A stretch of 64,000 nucleotides of DNA from Candidatus Poribacteria bacterium. Its GTDB lineage: Bacteria; Poribacteria; WGA-4E; WGA-3G. Location of the stretch: NCBI GenBank assembly GCA_012270865.1, contig JAAXHL010000037.1:1-64000 (forward strand), given 5' to 3'. The notes under the pieces are model-generated. The model was not told the origin of the DNA and searched no databases. It saw nothing but the letters and a program-made list of their open reading frames with translations. Position 1 is the stretch's first letter; every line of letters begins with the position of its first letter. Shown one piece after another: positions 41,450 to 50,190 of this stretch. The translations under genes and the position numbers were made by a program.

Positions 41450-41652
41450 GTTTATGTATCTCTTCCTTTTCACGCAGTCAATTTTAAATTTATAAGTTGG
41501 GGCGTGTATTCAGAAAACTATGTTTTAATTCATAGTATAAGCCTTAACATGTGGACCTACAGTCAAGAAAACCACTGTCTTATCGTCTTGTCCTTTACAA
41601 AAACAGTACTGACATTCTTTGATAGGACGGCATTCTTCACAGATAACAAAAA

Positions 41653-41892
41653 TTATTCATTCCAAATCTCTTTGTGTGTGTGAAACTTTAACTGACCTGA
41701 TTTTTTACGTTCAAGAATATCCTCCATATCTTCATAGAGCGGGGATTCTTTATCAAGGTGGAAAATCCCGAGTTCTTGTGCCGCAAATTCTACTAATTCT
41801 TCACGCACTACTTTACGAATGACACTCTCTAATTGTTGAACGCTTAGCGTAACTTTAGTTTCTTGTGTTGTTACATTGTCATCCATTGCCAT
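41653..41892 (-). CDS. Small hypothetical protein (79 residues) in the Fe-S block
   Basis: The protein has a helical stretch V-Q-Q-L-E-S-V-I-R-K-V-V-R-E-E-L near residues 18-33, then H-L-D-K-E-S-P-L-Y-E-D-M-E-D-I-L-E-R-K-K near 45-64. This pattern occurs in small poribacterial and cyanobacterial proteins that resemble antitoxins or helical adaptors, but I do not recognise a named family. No cysteine is present, so it does not hold a cluster. GAGG precedes the ATG at 41892. It sits between the Rieske and sufU genes with gaps of 203 and 97 bases, so it may not belong to the same pathway. Confidence 0.6.
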   Translation of the reverse strand: MAMDDNVTTQETKVTLSVQQLESVIRKVVREELVEFAAQELGIFHLDKESPLYEDMEDILERKKSGQLKFHTHKEIWNE

Positions 41893-41989
41893 CAATCCTC
41901 TTGTTTACTGAAGTTGGAACTCAACAGAAAGAAAAATAGAAAATATAAACTTTCTAAAACTCCCATAGCGTTGGTTCATATAACCACTT

Positions 41990-42379
41990 TTATTCATCTT
42001 CTTCGCCGGGCCAGCAGTTGATGCCGTAGACACCGGCTTTGAGGACCTTGAGTGCCAATAACGCGCACTTGATGCGGACGGGGCCCAAAGGGATACCGAC
42101 CATATCCAACATATCGTCTTTCGTGAGCTGCTTAACCTCATCAAGAGGTTTACCCTCAATCATCTCAGTCAACATAGAGGCAGCCGCCAGACTAATCGTA
42201 CAGCCGTGTCCACTGAAACGGACCTCTTTGATCCTATCATCCTCAACAAGTAGGTCCATGCGAATCAGATCCCCACACAGCGGATTGTCTTCCTCGTGCG
42301 AGATATCAGGGTTCGGCAATGTTCCGTAGTTGCTCGGATTTTCGTAGTGGTCAAGCAGTTCTTCCTGGTATATGTTCAT
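41990..42379 (-). CDS. sufU: SufU Fe-S scaffold or sulfur acceptor (NifU-N family)
   Basis: The 129-residue protein has the NifU/IscU/SufU ligands C35-G-D37, C60 (S-G-H-G-C-T-I-S) and C105 (R-I-K-C-A-L-L). The insert with L-G-P-V-R-I-K-C marks it as SufU rather than IscU. It accepts sulfur from SufS. Its ATG overlaps the sufS stop (ATGA), so the two are translationally coupled, as in Bacillus-type suf operons. Confidence 0.95.
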   Translation of the reverse strand: MNIYQEELLDHYENPSNYGTLPNPDISHEEDNPLCGDLIRMDLLVEDDRIKEVRFSGHGCTISLAAASMLTEMIEGKPLDEVKQLTKDDMLDMVGIPLGPVRIKCALLALKVLKAGVYGINCWPGEEDE

Positions 42380-43638
42380 TTTCTTCTCCGGATCATGAGT
42401 TTTTGTGCTCTACAGAGTCCCTCATATAATCTGTCAACATCTTCAACGGTGTTATAAAGATAAAAACTGGCACGTGCAGTGGCGATAACATCTAATTTTT
42501 TCATAAGCGGTTGGGCACAATGATGTCCTGCACGGATAGCGACACCGTGCGTGTCGAGAATCCCTGCCACGTCGTGCGGATGGATACCGTCGATATCAAA
42601 GGAGATGACCCCCGCTTTTTGGTGTGTTGCGGACGGTCCATAAATCGTAATGCCTTCGATTTCTTTTAAGTGTTGATGTGCATATTTTAAGAGTTCTTGT
42701 TCATGGACATGAATTGCTGCTAAGTTTGCCTGTGTGATGTAGTCAGCGGCATATCCAAGCCCGATGGCTTCAGCGATACTTGGGGTCCCTGCCTCAAATT
42801 TCGCTGGGAGGTCTGCGTAACTTGATACATCCTGCTCGACGCTCCGAATCATTGAACCGCCCCCAAGGAACGGCGGCATCTCTTCAAGCAGTTCCAATTT
42901 ACCGTATAATACGCCGATGCCGGTCGGTCCACACATCTTATGCCCTGAGAATGCGAGGAAATCACAATCGAGTTGTTGAACATCGACGTGAAAATGTGGC
43001 ACCGATTGTGCTGCATCAACGACGACTTTCGCGCCAACAGCGTGCGCAGCCTCAATGACAGACTGAATCGGGTTGATGGTGCCGAGGACATTAGAAACAT
43101 GTCCCATAGCGACAAGTTTCGTCTTTTCGGTGAGGATGTCCCGGAATTGCGTGAAATCGAGGAGTCCTTCATCGGTTATCTCAAGGAATCGGAGTACAGC
43201 ACCTGTGCGCTGTGCGAGTAGCTGCCAAGGCACGAGGTTGCTATGGTGCTCCATAACGGTTAGGACGATTTCATCGCCCTCCCGAATATTGGTGTTTCCC
43301 CAACTATAAGCGACGAGATTAATGGATTCTGTTGTGTTCCGCGTGAAGATGATTTGGCGTGTGCGCGGTGCGTTAATCAGCCGTGCGACCTTCTCGCGTG
43401 CGCGTTCATATTCCTCCGTCGCCTGTTCTGAGATCCGATAGATACCGCGATGGATATTGGAGCGATAGGTATCGTAATAGGCATCCATCGCGTCAACGAC
43501 AGGACGCGGTGTCTGTGTCGATGCGGCGTTATCAAGGAAAGCCAACGGCGGATCTGTCGCGAAGATCGGAAAATCTTTGCGGATGCGTTCCACATCAAGC
43601 GGGCGAAATTCTGAGGTGTGCATTGTTTTTTCTTTCAT
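42376..43638 (-). CDS. sufS: SufS cysteine desulfurase
   Basis: The 420-residue protein is a group II cysteine desulfurase. A-F-S-G-H-K-M-C-G-P contains the PLP lysine and R-A-G-H-H-C-A-Q-P the persulfide-bearing cysteine. It converts cysteine to alanine, passing sulfur to SufU. The ATG at 43638 is used; an internal ATG at 43623 is equally possible, since neither has a clear ribosome site. It overlaps sufU by four bases at its 3' end. A 674-base repeat-rich space separates it from the glutaredoxin gene upstream, so it may have its own promoter there. Confidence 0.96.
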   Translation of the reverse strand: MKEKTMHTSEFRPLDVERIRKDFPIFATDPPLAFLDNAASTQTPRPVVDAMDAYYDTYRSNIHRGIYRISEQATEEYERAREKVARLINAPRTRQIIFTRNTTESINLVAYSWGNTNIREGDEIVLTVMEHHSNLVPWQLLAQRTGAVLRFLEITDEGLLDFTQFRDILTEKTKLVAMGHVSNVLGTINPIQSVIEAAHAVGAKVVVDAAQSVPHFHVDVQQLDCDFLAFSGHKMCGPTGIGVLYGKLELLEEMPPFLGGGSMIRSVEQDVSSYADLPAKFEAGTPSIAEAIGLGYAADYITQANLAAIHVHEQELLKYAHQHLKEIEGITIYGPSATHQKAGVISFDIDGIHPHDVAGILDTHGVAIRAGHHCAQPLMKKLDVIATARASFYLYNTVEDVDRLYEGLCRAQKLMIRRRK

Positions 43639-43765
43639 ATTAGATCAGAATGTTTCTTGAAAGGCTATGAATCCTTACCACTATTGGGTTTTAGCCGATT
43701 GTCGTCAAAGGATGCTATGAAAATTACGCGAGTCAAGGGTGTGGATCGGAATGCGTAAGTCCTAT

Positions 43766-43940
43766 TAACGTGAGTTTGATAAATACTTGAGGTGGACACA
43801 TTTGCTCTTAAAGTCCCCCTGATAAGGGGGATTTAGGGGGTTGTATTCCTAAAATCGCAGCTTTTTCAGGGAATATATTGTTTTTTGCTCAATTTGCGTC
43901 CACCTCGGAAACCTCTAATATTTTTTTCAAACTCGCGTTA
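43766..43940. mobile_element. MITE-like element 1 (175 bases) with 14-base terminal inverted repeats
   Basis: TAACGTGAGTTTGA (43766-43779) and TCAAACTCGCGTTA (43927-43940) are inverted repeats with one mismatch. Inside, AGGTGGAC (43790-43797) is inverted at 43898-43905. A central region holds AGTCCCCCT and AGGGGGA-type runs at 43811-43840. It encodes no protein. The same 14-base end, in the opposite orientation, occurs alone at 8268-8281. Confidence 0.65.
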
Positions 43941-44007
43941 TTATTTTTTTGTTGATTAATTGGATTTAATAAAGTTTCTATTTATTTTTAGGATTCGCTA
44001 TAAGCAC

Positions 44008-44234
44008 CGTAGGTTGGATTGAACGGATACTTCCGAAAAAGCCACCACAGCAAGCAACTTTGAGTGCCTCGGAATCCCTGAACATTTCAAAGCCGAGAGA
44101 AACCCAACGATTTTCCTCAAAGCGGTGTATTTGTTGGGTTTCGCTGTCCCTATTTCGATGAAGAGGGTCTTGGCGAACAGTGGTTTCGATAGCACCAGAA
44201 GGTCACTGAGTTTTACCGCTCAACCCAACCTACG
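44008..44234. mobile_element. MITE-like element 2 (227 bases) with 15-base terminal inverted repeats
   Basis: CGTAGGTTGGATTGA (44008-44022) and TCAACCCAACCTACG (44220-44234) are inverted with one mismatch. Further subterminal inverted pieces occur inside (AAACCCAAC and TTGGGTTT). No protein is encoded. Elements with CGTAGGTTGGGTT ends are common in cyanobacterial and other genomes as small non-autonomous elements. Confidence 0.65.
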
Positions 44235-44275
44235 TAAATTGTCCAAACTTTGGTATAAGTAATGACGATAGTAAT

Positions 44276-44297
44276 GGCGAGGCATGAACGCCTCGCC
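44276..44297. repeat. Perfect eight-base-pair hairpin downstream of the glutaredoxin gene
   Basis: GGCGAGGC (44276-44283) and GCCTCGCC (44290-44297) enclose the loop ATGAAC. It lies 16 bases past the glutaredoxin stop on the minus strand. No T tract follows, so it is more likely a repeat or RNA-stability hairpin than a standard terminator. Confidence 0.65.
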
Positions 44298-44312
44298 TAC
44301 GGTAAAAGTTGC

Positions 44313-44654
44313 TTACCTGCTCGGGAAGCCGATGCTGACAGCAGACGGTCCATGATCTTCGCACGCCTGATCGGTCGGAACATCGGTTTCAGCGTCGCTG
44401 GATCTGACGATCCCCTCCGAGACTAAATACTGTTCGACTTCATCGCCGCTGACATCGGCAAGCATCACGTCGTCGATTTGGACGCACGGTTGATACGGCT
44501 GCCGCGTCTTCTGAACCATTTCACGATAGTTGTTTTCGTTGTTAATGATGTCCCTATCTTCATAGTCCAAACCGTATTTAGCGAAGATCGCACGGACACC
44601 ATTGCTCCATCCGCAGACGGGTTTCATGTAAGCGATAATTTTCGGTTGACTCAT
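44313..44654 (-). CDS. Monothiol glutaredoxin (C-G-W-S) with C-terminal extension
   Basis: The 113-residue protein has a glutaredoxin fold. Its active-site motif is C14-G-W-S, a variant of the C-G-F-S of Grx4/GrxD that can bind and transfer a [2Fe-2S] cluster with glutathione. The T-R-Q-P-Y-Q-P-C-V-Q-I sequence (cis-proline) and V-S-G-D-E-V fit the family. A 30-residue acidic tail follows. Its place between sufD and sufS supports a cluster-transfer role. AAAAGGAG precedes the ATG. Confidence 0.85.
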   Translation of the reverse strand: MSQPKIIAYMKPVCGWSNGVRAIFAKYGLDYEDRDIINNENNYREMVQKTRQPYQPCVQIDDVMLADVSGDEVEQYLVSEGIVRSSDAETDVPTDQACEDHGPSAVSIGFPSR

Positions 44655-44816
44655 TTGAGTTACTCCTTTTTTTATTCGCTATCGGTGGGATAGCCATCGG
44701 CAATCAACCGTCAGCCGTCAATTAGATTCTTGTGGCGGTTACACATTCTGGTACTGCCACAGTAAATCTCTTACTGAAAGCCGAAAGCCGATGGCTGATA
44801 GCCATCTTACTGATAA
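44655..44816. repeat. Heptamer repeat arrays between sufD and the glutaredoxin gene
   Basis: Two 7-base-period blocks are seen, with AGCCATC, GGCAATC and CCGTCAG-type units at about 44690-44720 and AAAGCCG, AAAGCCG and ATGGCTG units at about 44774-44816. No promoter or gene is visible. Confidence 0.7.
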
Positions 44817-46202
44817 CTATTCAAGTTTACGTGTAATTGATGTACTTAACTCTTCTCGTACAGATTCTAACGGGACACGTTCTATGACGGGTTCAAAAAA
44901 CCCTTCAACGATTAGGCGTTCCGCTTGTGCGTAAGGCAGTCCGCGACTCATGAGATAAAAAACCTGATCGGCATCAATTTTTCCGGTAGTTGCGCCGTGC
45001 GTGCAACGCACCTCATGCGCCTGAATCTCTAATCCGGGTAAGGTATCCGCGTGCGCACGTTCACTGAGCAGCAGATTGTCGTTCTTCTGGTACGCGTCAG
45101 TGTGGTTCGCCGCCGGATAGACATAAATGTTTCCACCCCATGCTGTCTGGGACCTATCTTTGAGTACAGTGCGATACATCAGATCGCTGGTGGTATGCGG
45201 TGAAACGTGTTCTTGTGCGGTGCTAACATCTAAATGTTGGCGCGCGTCCGTAAACGCGAGTCCTAACATTTGTGCGTTGCTGCCGGCACCCCCTAAGACA
45301 GAGGCTTGGTTGATCTTGTTGAGTCTACCACCGAATACGGCACTGACCCAGCAAATCTGTGCATCTCTGGCGACCATTGCGCGATGTGAGGCGAAATTCC
45401 AGACCGTCCGATTCCAACGTTGTACTTGGACGTAGGTCACGTTTGCGTTCTGTCCTGCGAAGATTTCGACTGCACCGCTATGTAAACCGCTTGCGTCCGA
45501 TGTCATAGAGGCGTTGTCCTCCAAAACCGCAACTCGACTCCCCTCTTCAGCGATGATAAGCGTATGCGACAAGTCGGCTTGATCGGCTTCGGACATTTTG
45601 ATATAGACTCGGAGCGGCACTTCGACGGTTACGCCTTTCGGGACGTGTAGTAGATAGCCGCCCTGCCAGAATGCGCCGTGAAGCGCGTCGAACTTATTAT
45701 GTTGGGCAATGTTTCCGCTTTTTAATGTCGTTTCCAAGGTCACTGCCTTGTTCATGAAGTAGTCGCGGAGGAGTTCCGGTTGTTCCTGCAGTGCGGTGTG
45801 GAGATCCGCAAAGTAGACCCCTTTTTTCTTTAGTTCTTCACTGTTCGAGCTGTGTTGGAGCTGCCCGTCAACCTGAACAAGTACACCCGATGCCTTTTCA
45901 TCGCTGTCGTCTACATCTTTGGCGGAAGGTTTGCCGTTTGTTGGTAGACTCGGACGATGCTTTTCGACATCAAGACCGCGGAGATAGCGTCGCGAGCGTC
46001 GCCAATAGTCTTGGGTCCGCATATCAACAGTGCGTCGCCAGACATCATCTTCGGTCGTATGTGGCATTGGTAAAGATTCGTAATGTGCGTAAGCCTCGAA
46101 TCGTTTCTCACGCATCCACTGTGGTTCAGTTGCTGCTATTTTTTGAAGAAATTCTTTTGAGAAATGACCTTTTTGCAATTTTTTGATCCTTGTAATAGTC
46201 AT
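44817..46202 (-). CDS. sufD: SufD, Fe-S scaffold subunit
   Basis: The 461-residue protein has the SufB/SufD beta-helix core in its second half, with V-E-I-F-A-G-Q-N-A, G-S-N-A-Q-M-L-G-L-A-F and H-E-V-R-C-T-H-G-A-T-T-G-K-I-D. The histidine and cysteine of the last motif contribute to the scaffold site with SufB. It forms the SufBC2D complex. It is somewhat longer than E. coli SufD (about 423). Heptamer repeats separate it from sufB upstream (46203-46287). Confidence 0.95.
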   Translation of the reverse strand: MTITRIKKLQKGHFSKEFLQKIAATEPQWMREKRFEAYAHYESLPMPHTTEDDVWRRTVDMRTQDYWRRSRRYLRGLDVEKHRPSLPTNGKPSAKDVDDSDEKASGVLVQVDGQLQHSSNSEELKKKGVYFADLHTALQEQPELLRDYFMNKAVTLETTLKSGNIAQHNKFDALHGAFWQGGYLLHVPKGVTVEVPLRVYIKMSEADQADLSHTLIIAEEGSRVAVLEDNASMTSDASGLHSGAVEIFAGQNANVTYVQVQRWNRTVWNFASHRAMVARDAQICWVSAVFGGRLNKINQASVLGGAGSNAQMLGLAFTDARQHLDVSTAQEHVSPHTTSDLMYRTVLKDRSQTAWGGNIYVYPAANHTDAYQKNDNLLLSERAHADTLPGLEIQAHEVRCTHGATTGKIDADQVFYLMSRGLPYAQAERLIVEGFFEPVIERVPLESVREELSTSITRKLE

Positions 46203-46287
46203 CAGCCATCAGCCATCAGTTTTAAGAGGTTTTTGTTTTAAGAATACCTCTTTTGCTGATAGCCGATAGCCGATAGCCGACTGCCTC
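46203..46287. repeat. Heptamer repeat array between sufB and sufD
   Basis: CATCAGC, CATCAGC, CATCAGT at about 46201-46221 and GCTGATA, GCCGATA, GCCGATA, GCCGACT at about 46255-46283 are 7-base-period arrays in opposite orientation. They could form a long imperfect hairpin in the suf transcript. Confidence 0.75.
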
Positions 46288-47706
46288 TTAACCGATTGAA
46301 CCTTCCATCTGGAGTTGGATGAGACGGTTCATTTCCACAGCATATTCCATCGGTAGTTCTTTGACGAGGGGTTCGATGAATCCGTTTACAATCATTGTAG
46401 AGGCTTCTTCTTCCGAAAGCCCGCGGCTCATCAAGTAGAAAAGTTGTTCCTCCCCGATTTTACTGACCCGTGCCTCGTGTTCGATATTCGTATCGTTCTC
46501 GCTAATCTCAATGACAGGATAGGTGTCGGAACGGGAATCCTTGTCAAGGATCAGTGCGTCACAGACGACGTGCGATTTGCATCCCTTCGCGCCTTTAGCG
46601 ACATCTACCCAGCCGCGATAACTCGATCTGCCGCCATCTTTACTGATACTCTTAGAGGTTATCTGTGAGGTGGTATTGGGTGCGCAGTGGTAGACTTTCG
46701 CGCCTGCGTCTTGGTGCTGTCCCTTGCTGGCAAATGCGATTGAGAGGATTTCGCCGCGCGCCCCTGGTTCCATCATATAGACGCTCGGATACTTCATCGT
46801 CAACTTACTGCCGAGGTTACCATCGACCCATTCCATCTGTGCGTCTTCATAAGCGAATGCACGCTTCGTGACGAGGTTATAGACGTTGCCCGCCCAATTC
46901 TGGATCGTGGTATAACGGACGCGCGAGCCTTTCATGCAAACAATCTCGACAACCGCACTGTGTAAAGATTCACTACTGAATGTCGGTGCAGTGCAGCCTT
47001 CGACGTAATGCACCTGTGAACCTTCGTCAGCGATGATGAGTGTGCGTTCAAACTGCCCCATGTTTTCGCTGTTGATACGGAAATAGGCTTGGAGTGGGTA
47101 CTCAACCTTTACACCCGGTGGCACATAAACAAAACTGCCACCGCTCCAGACAGCACTGTTGAGTGCTGCGAACTGGTTATCGGCGGACGGGATAATCGTC
47201 CCGAAATACTTCTTGACGAGATCGGGGTACTCTTTGATAGCCGTATCGGTATCGAGGAACACAACACCGATTTTGTCCAATTCTTCGACGATGTTATGGT
47301 AAACGACTTCGGAGTCGTATTGCGCGCCGACACCGGCGAGGAATTTCCGTTCGGCTTCAGGGATACCGAGCCGGTCAAAGGTCTTTTTGATGTCATCTGG
47401 TACGTCGTCCCAGCTGCGCTCACTCCGATCGGAGGCTTTAACGTAGTAATAGATGTCGTCAAAATCGAGTTGTGACAGGTCACCGCCCCATTTTGTCATC
47501 GGCTTCTGCTTAAAAATCTGATAGGCATCGAGCCGATACTGTCGCATCCAGTCGGGTTCGCCTTTGATGTCACACATCTGATTGATAACTTCCTCGTCCA
47601 ACCCCTTGCGTGACTTGAATGTCGGTTTAATATCGTCATGGAATCCGTACTGGTAATCTGTACTAATTCCGATTTCTTCTACAGCGTTCTTTTCAGAAGT
47701 AGCCAT
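46288..47706 (-). CDS. sufB: SufB, Fe-S scaffold subunit
   Basis: The 472-residue protein is the central scaffold of the SUF system. The conserved C-terminal half includes [18 protein letters not shown] and [11 protein letters not shown], and the chain ends in a typical [10 protein letters not shown]. The ATG at 47706 lies two bases after the sufC stop codon begins (on the minus strand), with AAGGAGG inside the end of sufC. Translation is therefore likely coupled. Confidence 0.97.
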   Translation of the reverse strand: MATSEKNAVEEIGISTDYQYGFHDDIKPTFKSRKGLDEEVINQMCDIKGEPDWMRQYRLDAYQIFKQKPMTKWGGDLSQLDFDDIYYYVKASDRSERSWDDVPDDIKKTFDRLGIPEAERKFLAGVGAQYDSEVVYHNIVEELDKIGVVFLDTDTAIKEYPDLVKKYFGTIIPSADNQFAALNSAVWSGGSFVYVPPGVKVEYPLQAYFRINSENMGQFERTLIIADEGSQVHYVEGCTAPTFSSESLHSAVVEIVCMKGSRVRYTTIQNWAGNVYNLVTKRAFAYEDAQMEWVDGNLGSKLTMKYPSVYMMEPGARGEILSIAFASKGQHQDAGAKVYHCAPNTTSQITSKSISKDGGRSSYRGWVDVAKGAKGCKSHVVCDALILDKDSRSDTYPVIEISENDTNIEHEARVSKIGEEQLFYLMSRGLSEEEASTMIVNGFIEPLVKELPMEYAVEMNRLIQLQMEGSIG

Positions 47707-47707
47707 T

Positions 47708-48496
47708 TTATTCTTCCTCCTTGATACCGTGTTTTTCTTTAATCGGGTCGTAGCCTTCTGCCTCTAACATTTCTGCGAGTTCCCATCCGCCGGACTCAGC
47801 GATCTTACCATCCAGCAGGATATGGATGAATTGTGGACGGATGTATTCTAACAATCGCGGATAATGGGTGATAATCAGCACACCTAAATTGGGTCCGACC
47901 AACCGACTGACGCTATCGCCGACAATTCGGACGGCATCGATATCGAGTCCGGAATCGGTTTCATCAAGGATAGCGATTTTCGGTTCAAGCATTGCGAGTT
48001 GTAGGATTTCGGCGCGTTTCTTTTCGCCACCAGAGAACCCGTCGTTGAGGTATCGTCTTGCGAAGGAATCATCAACGCCGAGTTGTTGCATTTTCTCTCG
48101 AAGTTCGCGTCGGAATTCGCGCATCGGAATAAGTCCGTCTTTCTCGTCACCGTTGGTCTCTTTTCCGCGGACTGCGCTAACAGCAAGCCGTAGGAAATTC
48201 GCCAAACTAACGCCTGGGATCGCTGTCGGGTATTGGAAAGCGAGAAAAAGTCCGAGTTTGGCACGTTCGTTCGGTTCCAATTCCAAAACATCAACACCGT
48301 CGAAAATCACCTCACCGGAGTCAACCTCATAGAGTGGATGCCCCATCAAACCGTTCGCGAGGGTGCTCTTACCAGACCCATTGGGTCCCATAAGTGCGTG
48401 AATTTCGCCCTGTTGGACATTTAGATTTAATCCTTTAATAATTGGTTTCCCTTGCACACTGATGTGCAAGTCTTTAATCGTCAACGCATTGCTCAT
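47708..48496 (-). CDS. sufC: SufC, SUF-complex ATPase
   Basis: The 262-residue protein is an ABC-type ATPase. It has the Walker [10 protein letters not shown] near residues 36-44, the signature F-S-G-G-E-K-K-R near 154-161, and Walker [11 protein letters not shown]. It energises SufB-SufD during cluster assembly. It is the first gene of sufCBD. AAGGAG lies 13 bases before the ATG, a little far. MoaA is the next gene, upstream on the same strand. Confidence 0.97.
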   Translation of the reverse strand: MSNALTIKDLHISVQGKPIIKGLNLNVQQGEIHALMGPNGSGKSTLANGLMGHPLYEVDSGEVIFDGVDVLELEPNERAKLGLFLAFQYPTAIPGVSLANFLRLAVSAVRGKETNGDEKDGLIPMREFRRELREKMQQLGVDDSFARRYLNDGFSGGEKKRAEILQLAMLEPKIAILDETDSGLDIDAVRIVGDSVSRLVGPNLGVLIITHYPRLLEYIRPQFIHILLDGKIAESGGWELAEMLEAEGYDPIKEKHGIKEEE

Positions 48497-48577
48497 TTTT
48501 TAATTTCCGACTCCTTAGTTCTGGTGAATTTAGAACATTTTTAATACTTTGCTATTTGCGAAATGCCTTTTTGGTAT

Positions 48578-49573
48578 TTATCCGCCGATTCTTGACATAT
48601 TTCGCTCCGGTTTAACGAAATCTGCTGCATTAATTTTGTGTCCCGCCTCTTTCTGTTCAACCGCATCGAGAATCAACGCTTTGATGGTTTCATCTGGTGC
48701 TCCTTTACGTAATGGGGTCAGGAGATCCGTTTCTGTTAACGAGAAGAGACAGGTACGAAACTTGCCGTCAGCAGTCAGGCGGACGCGATTGCAGTTTTCA
48801 CAGAACGGTTCACTCACAGAGGGTATGATACCGACCTCATTGCCGTTGTCTGAGAAACGATAACGCTGAGCCGTGTCACTTTTCGCTTCGCCGTTCAGCG
48901 TAATCGGTGTGAGCGGATAGAGCGCATCAATTTTTTCGATAATCTCTTTTCCGGGAATGTACATGTTGCGTCCCCAGACATCGTCGGCATCGAGTGGCAT
49001 AAATTCGATGAACCGGAGTTGATAGTTATTTTTCCGTGCGAAGGTCGCCAGATCGACGATTTCGTCATCGGTGAAGCCCCGCATTGCGACAGCGTTGACT
49101 TTAATCGGATTAAAACCGCATTCCTGTGCGGTTTTCAAACCTTCAAGCACGCGAGAGAGTACATTCCGACGGGTCATCTGCTCAAACTTTTCTTCGTTAA
49201 GCGTATCCAAACTGACATTAATCCGGCGGAGTCCAGCGTCGTAGAGTGCTTGCGCTTGCGTAACGAGACCGATGCCGTTGGTCGTTAAACTAATGTCTTT
49301 GAGTCCTTCCAACTGCGTCAATCGTTCTATGAGTGTAGGGACACCGCGTCGGACAAGCGGTTCACCGCCCGTAATTCGGACTTTATTAACACCTAACCCG
49401 ACGAAAATACGCGCAAGATGCAGAATTTCGTCATAAGTCATGAGTGCCGAATCTGGCATGAAGGTCATGTCTTCCGGCATACAGTAGATACATCGGAAGT
49501 TGCAGACATCCGTGACCGAGATTCTAAGATTGGTATGAATCCGCCCGAAGCGGTCAAGCATCTGTTGTGTCAT
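48578..49573 (-). CDS. moaA: MoaA, GTP 3',8-cyclase (molybdenum cofactor)
   Basis: The 331-residue protein is a radical-SAM enzyme with C24-x-x-x-C28-x-x-C31. It has the second [4Fe-4S] site in its C-terminal half (C-E-N-C-N-R-V-R-L-T-A-D-G-K and a later C-L). It ends in G-G, as functional MoaA proteins do. It makes 3',8-cyclo-GTP in molybdopterin synthesis. The frame allows a TTG four codons earlier (49585) with GAGG close by, so the true start is uncertain. No other moa gene is nearby; its tie to the Fe-S block may be that it needs clusters. Confidence 0.95.
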   Translation of the reverse strand: MTQQMLDRFGRIHTNLRISVTDVCNFRCIYCMPEDMTFMPDSALMTYDEILHLARIFVGLGVNKVRITGGEPLVRRGVPTLIERLTQLEGLKDISLTTNGIGLVTQAQALYDAGLRRINVSLDTLNEEKFEQMTRRNVLSRVLEGLKTAQECGFNPIKVNAVAMRGFTDDEIVDLATFARKNNYQLRFIEFMPLDADDVWGRNMYIPGKEIIEKIDALYPLTPITLNGEAKSDTAQRYRFSDNGNEVGIIPSVSEPFCENCNRVRLTADGKFRTCLFSLTETDLLTPLRKGAPDETIKALILDAVEQKEAGHKINAADFVKPERNMSRIGG

Positions 49574-49717
49574 TTTATAATTCAAATAACCTCAAAATTT
49601 ATTAATAGTATATCATACTCTTACGCTTTTTGCAAGTTTTTTTATAGTAAATGCTATAAAAAATAATTTGGGTAGATAGGGCGGGATTTTAACCGTACGC
49701 CGCACAAGATTTTTTTG

Positions 49718-49746
49718 TTGACAGATTTCTAACTTTCGTGTATACT
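49718..49746 (+). promoter_or_regulatory. Near-perfect sigma70 promoter
   Basis: TTGACA at 49718-49723, 17 bases, then TATACT at 49741-49746 (five of six). A GGAGG site at 49768-49772 and the ATG at 49782 follow. It is the strongest promoter seen in the window. Confidence 0.85.
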
Positions 49747-49781
49747 ATACTTATATTTTTGTGAACTGGAGGCACAAATCG

Positions 49782-50150
49782 ATGAATGAGAAAGTGTTTG
49801 AAGTCGGCGGTGTTGAACTTCGCGTCGACGATCGCAATTTCGGATCAGATGGTGGTCCCTCTGTACGGGTTTACGGTGCGGCGGACGGTAAAGATATCCA
49901 ACTTCTCCGGTTCGACTGTTTCCGTAAGGACCCCCACTATCACTATGATCCCTCCAGAAAAAACGATCAGCGGCATCTCGATAAAGCGAGTGTGCCGGAT
50001 TCAATCGCATGGACGATTGAACAGTTAGGACAAAACCTCGTGGAGATGATTCAGACAGCAGGCTATGGCAGCGTCGCCGAGAGTGTTGATCAGGCAGCAG
50101 TTGCGCAAGTCCTACCTGAAGTGGAATCTTTGATGCGAGGCGAGAGTTAA
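49782..50150 (+). CDS. Small conserved hypothetical protein with HxH/Y motif
   Basis: The 122-residue protein has no signal peptide. It has V-G-G-V-E-L-R-V-D-D near residues 7-16, F-R-K-D-P-H-Y-H-Y-D-P near 48-58 (two His and two Tyr close together) and a helical C-terminal half. I do not recognise a family with certainty. The GGAGG site nine bases before the ATG at 49782 settles the start. The strong promoter suggests high expression. The CBM-like gene 40 bases downstream may share its transcript. Confidence 0.65.
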   Translation: MNEKVFEVGGVELRVDDRNFGSDGGPSVRVYGAADGKDIQLLRFDCFRKDPHYHYDPSRKNDQRHLDKASVPDSIAWTIEQLGQNLVEMIQTAGYGSVAESVDQAAVAQVLPEVESLMRGES

Positions 50151-50190
50151 TTTAAAAGACATATTTTACCGCACAAATGGAGAAATTAAC

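Larger units (their letters stand above)
43639..44312. other. Gene-free 674-base space with two MITE-like elements
   Basis: No credible gene is seen; a frame at 43998-44195 lies entirely inside a repeat. The stretch holds two inverted-repeat-flanked elements (43766-43940 and 44008-44234) and a hairpin (44276-44297). Promoter signals for sufS must lie between 43639 and about 43765 if the elements did not bring their own. I could not identify them with confidence. Confidence 0.7.

Noticed and set aside
43998..44195. A 65-residue frame on the minus strand
   Set aside because: It lies entirely inside the MITE-like element, with no ribosome site and no similarity.
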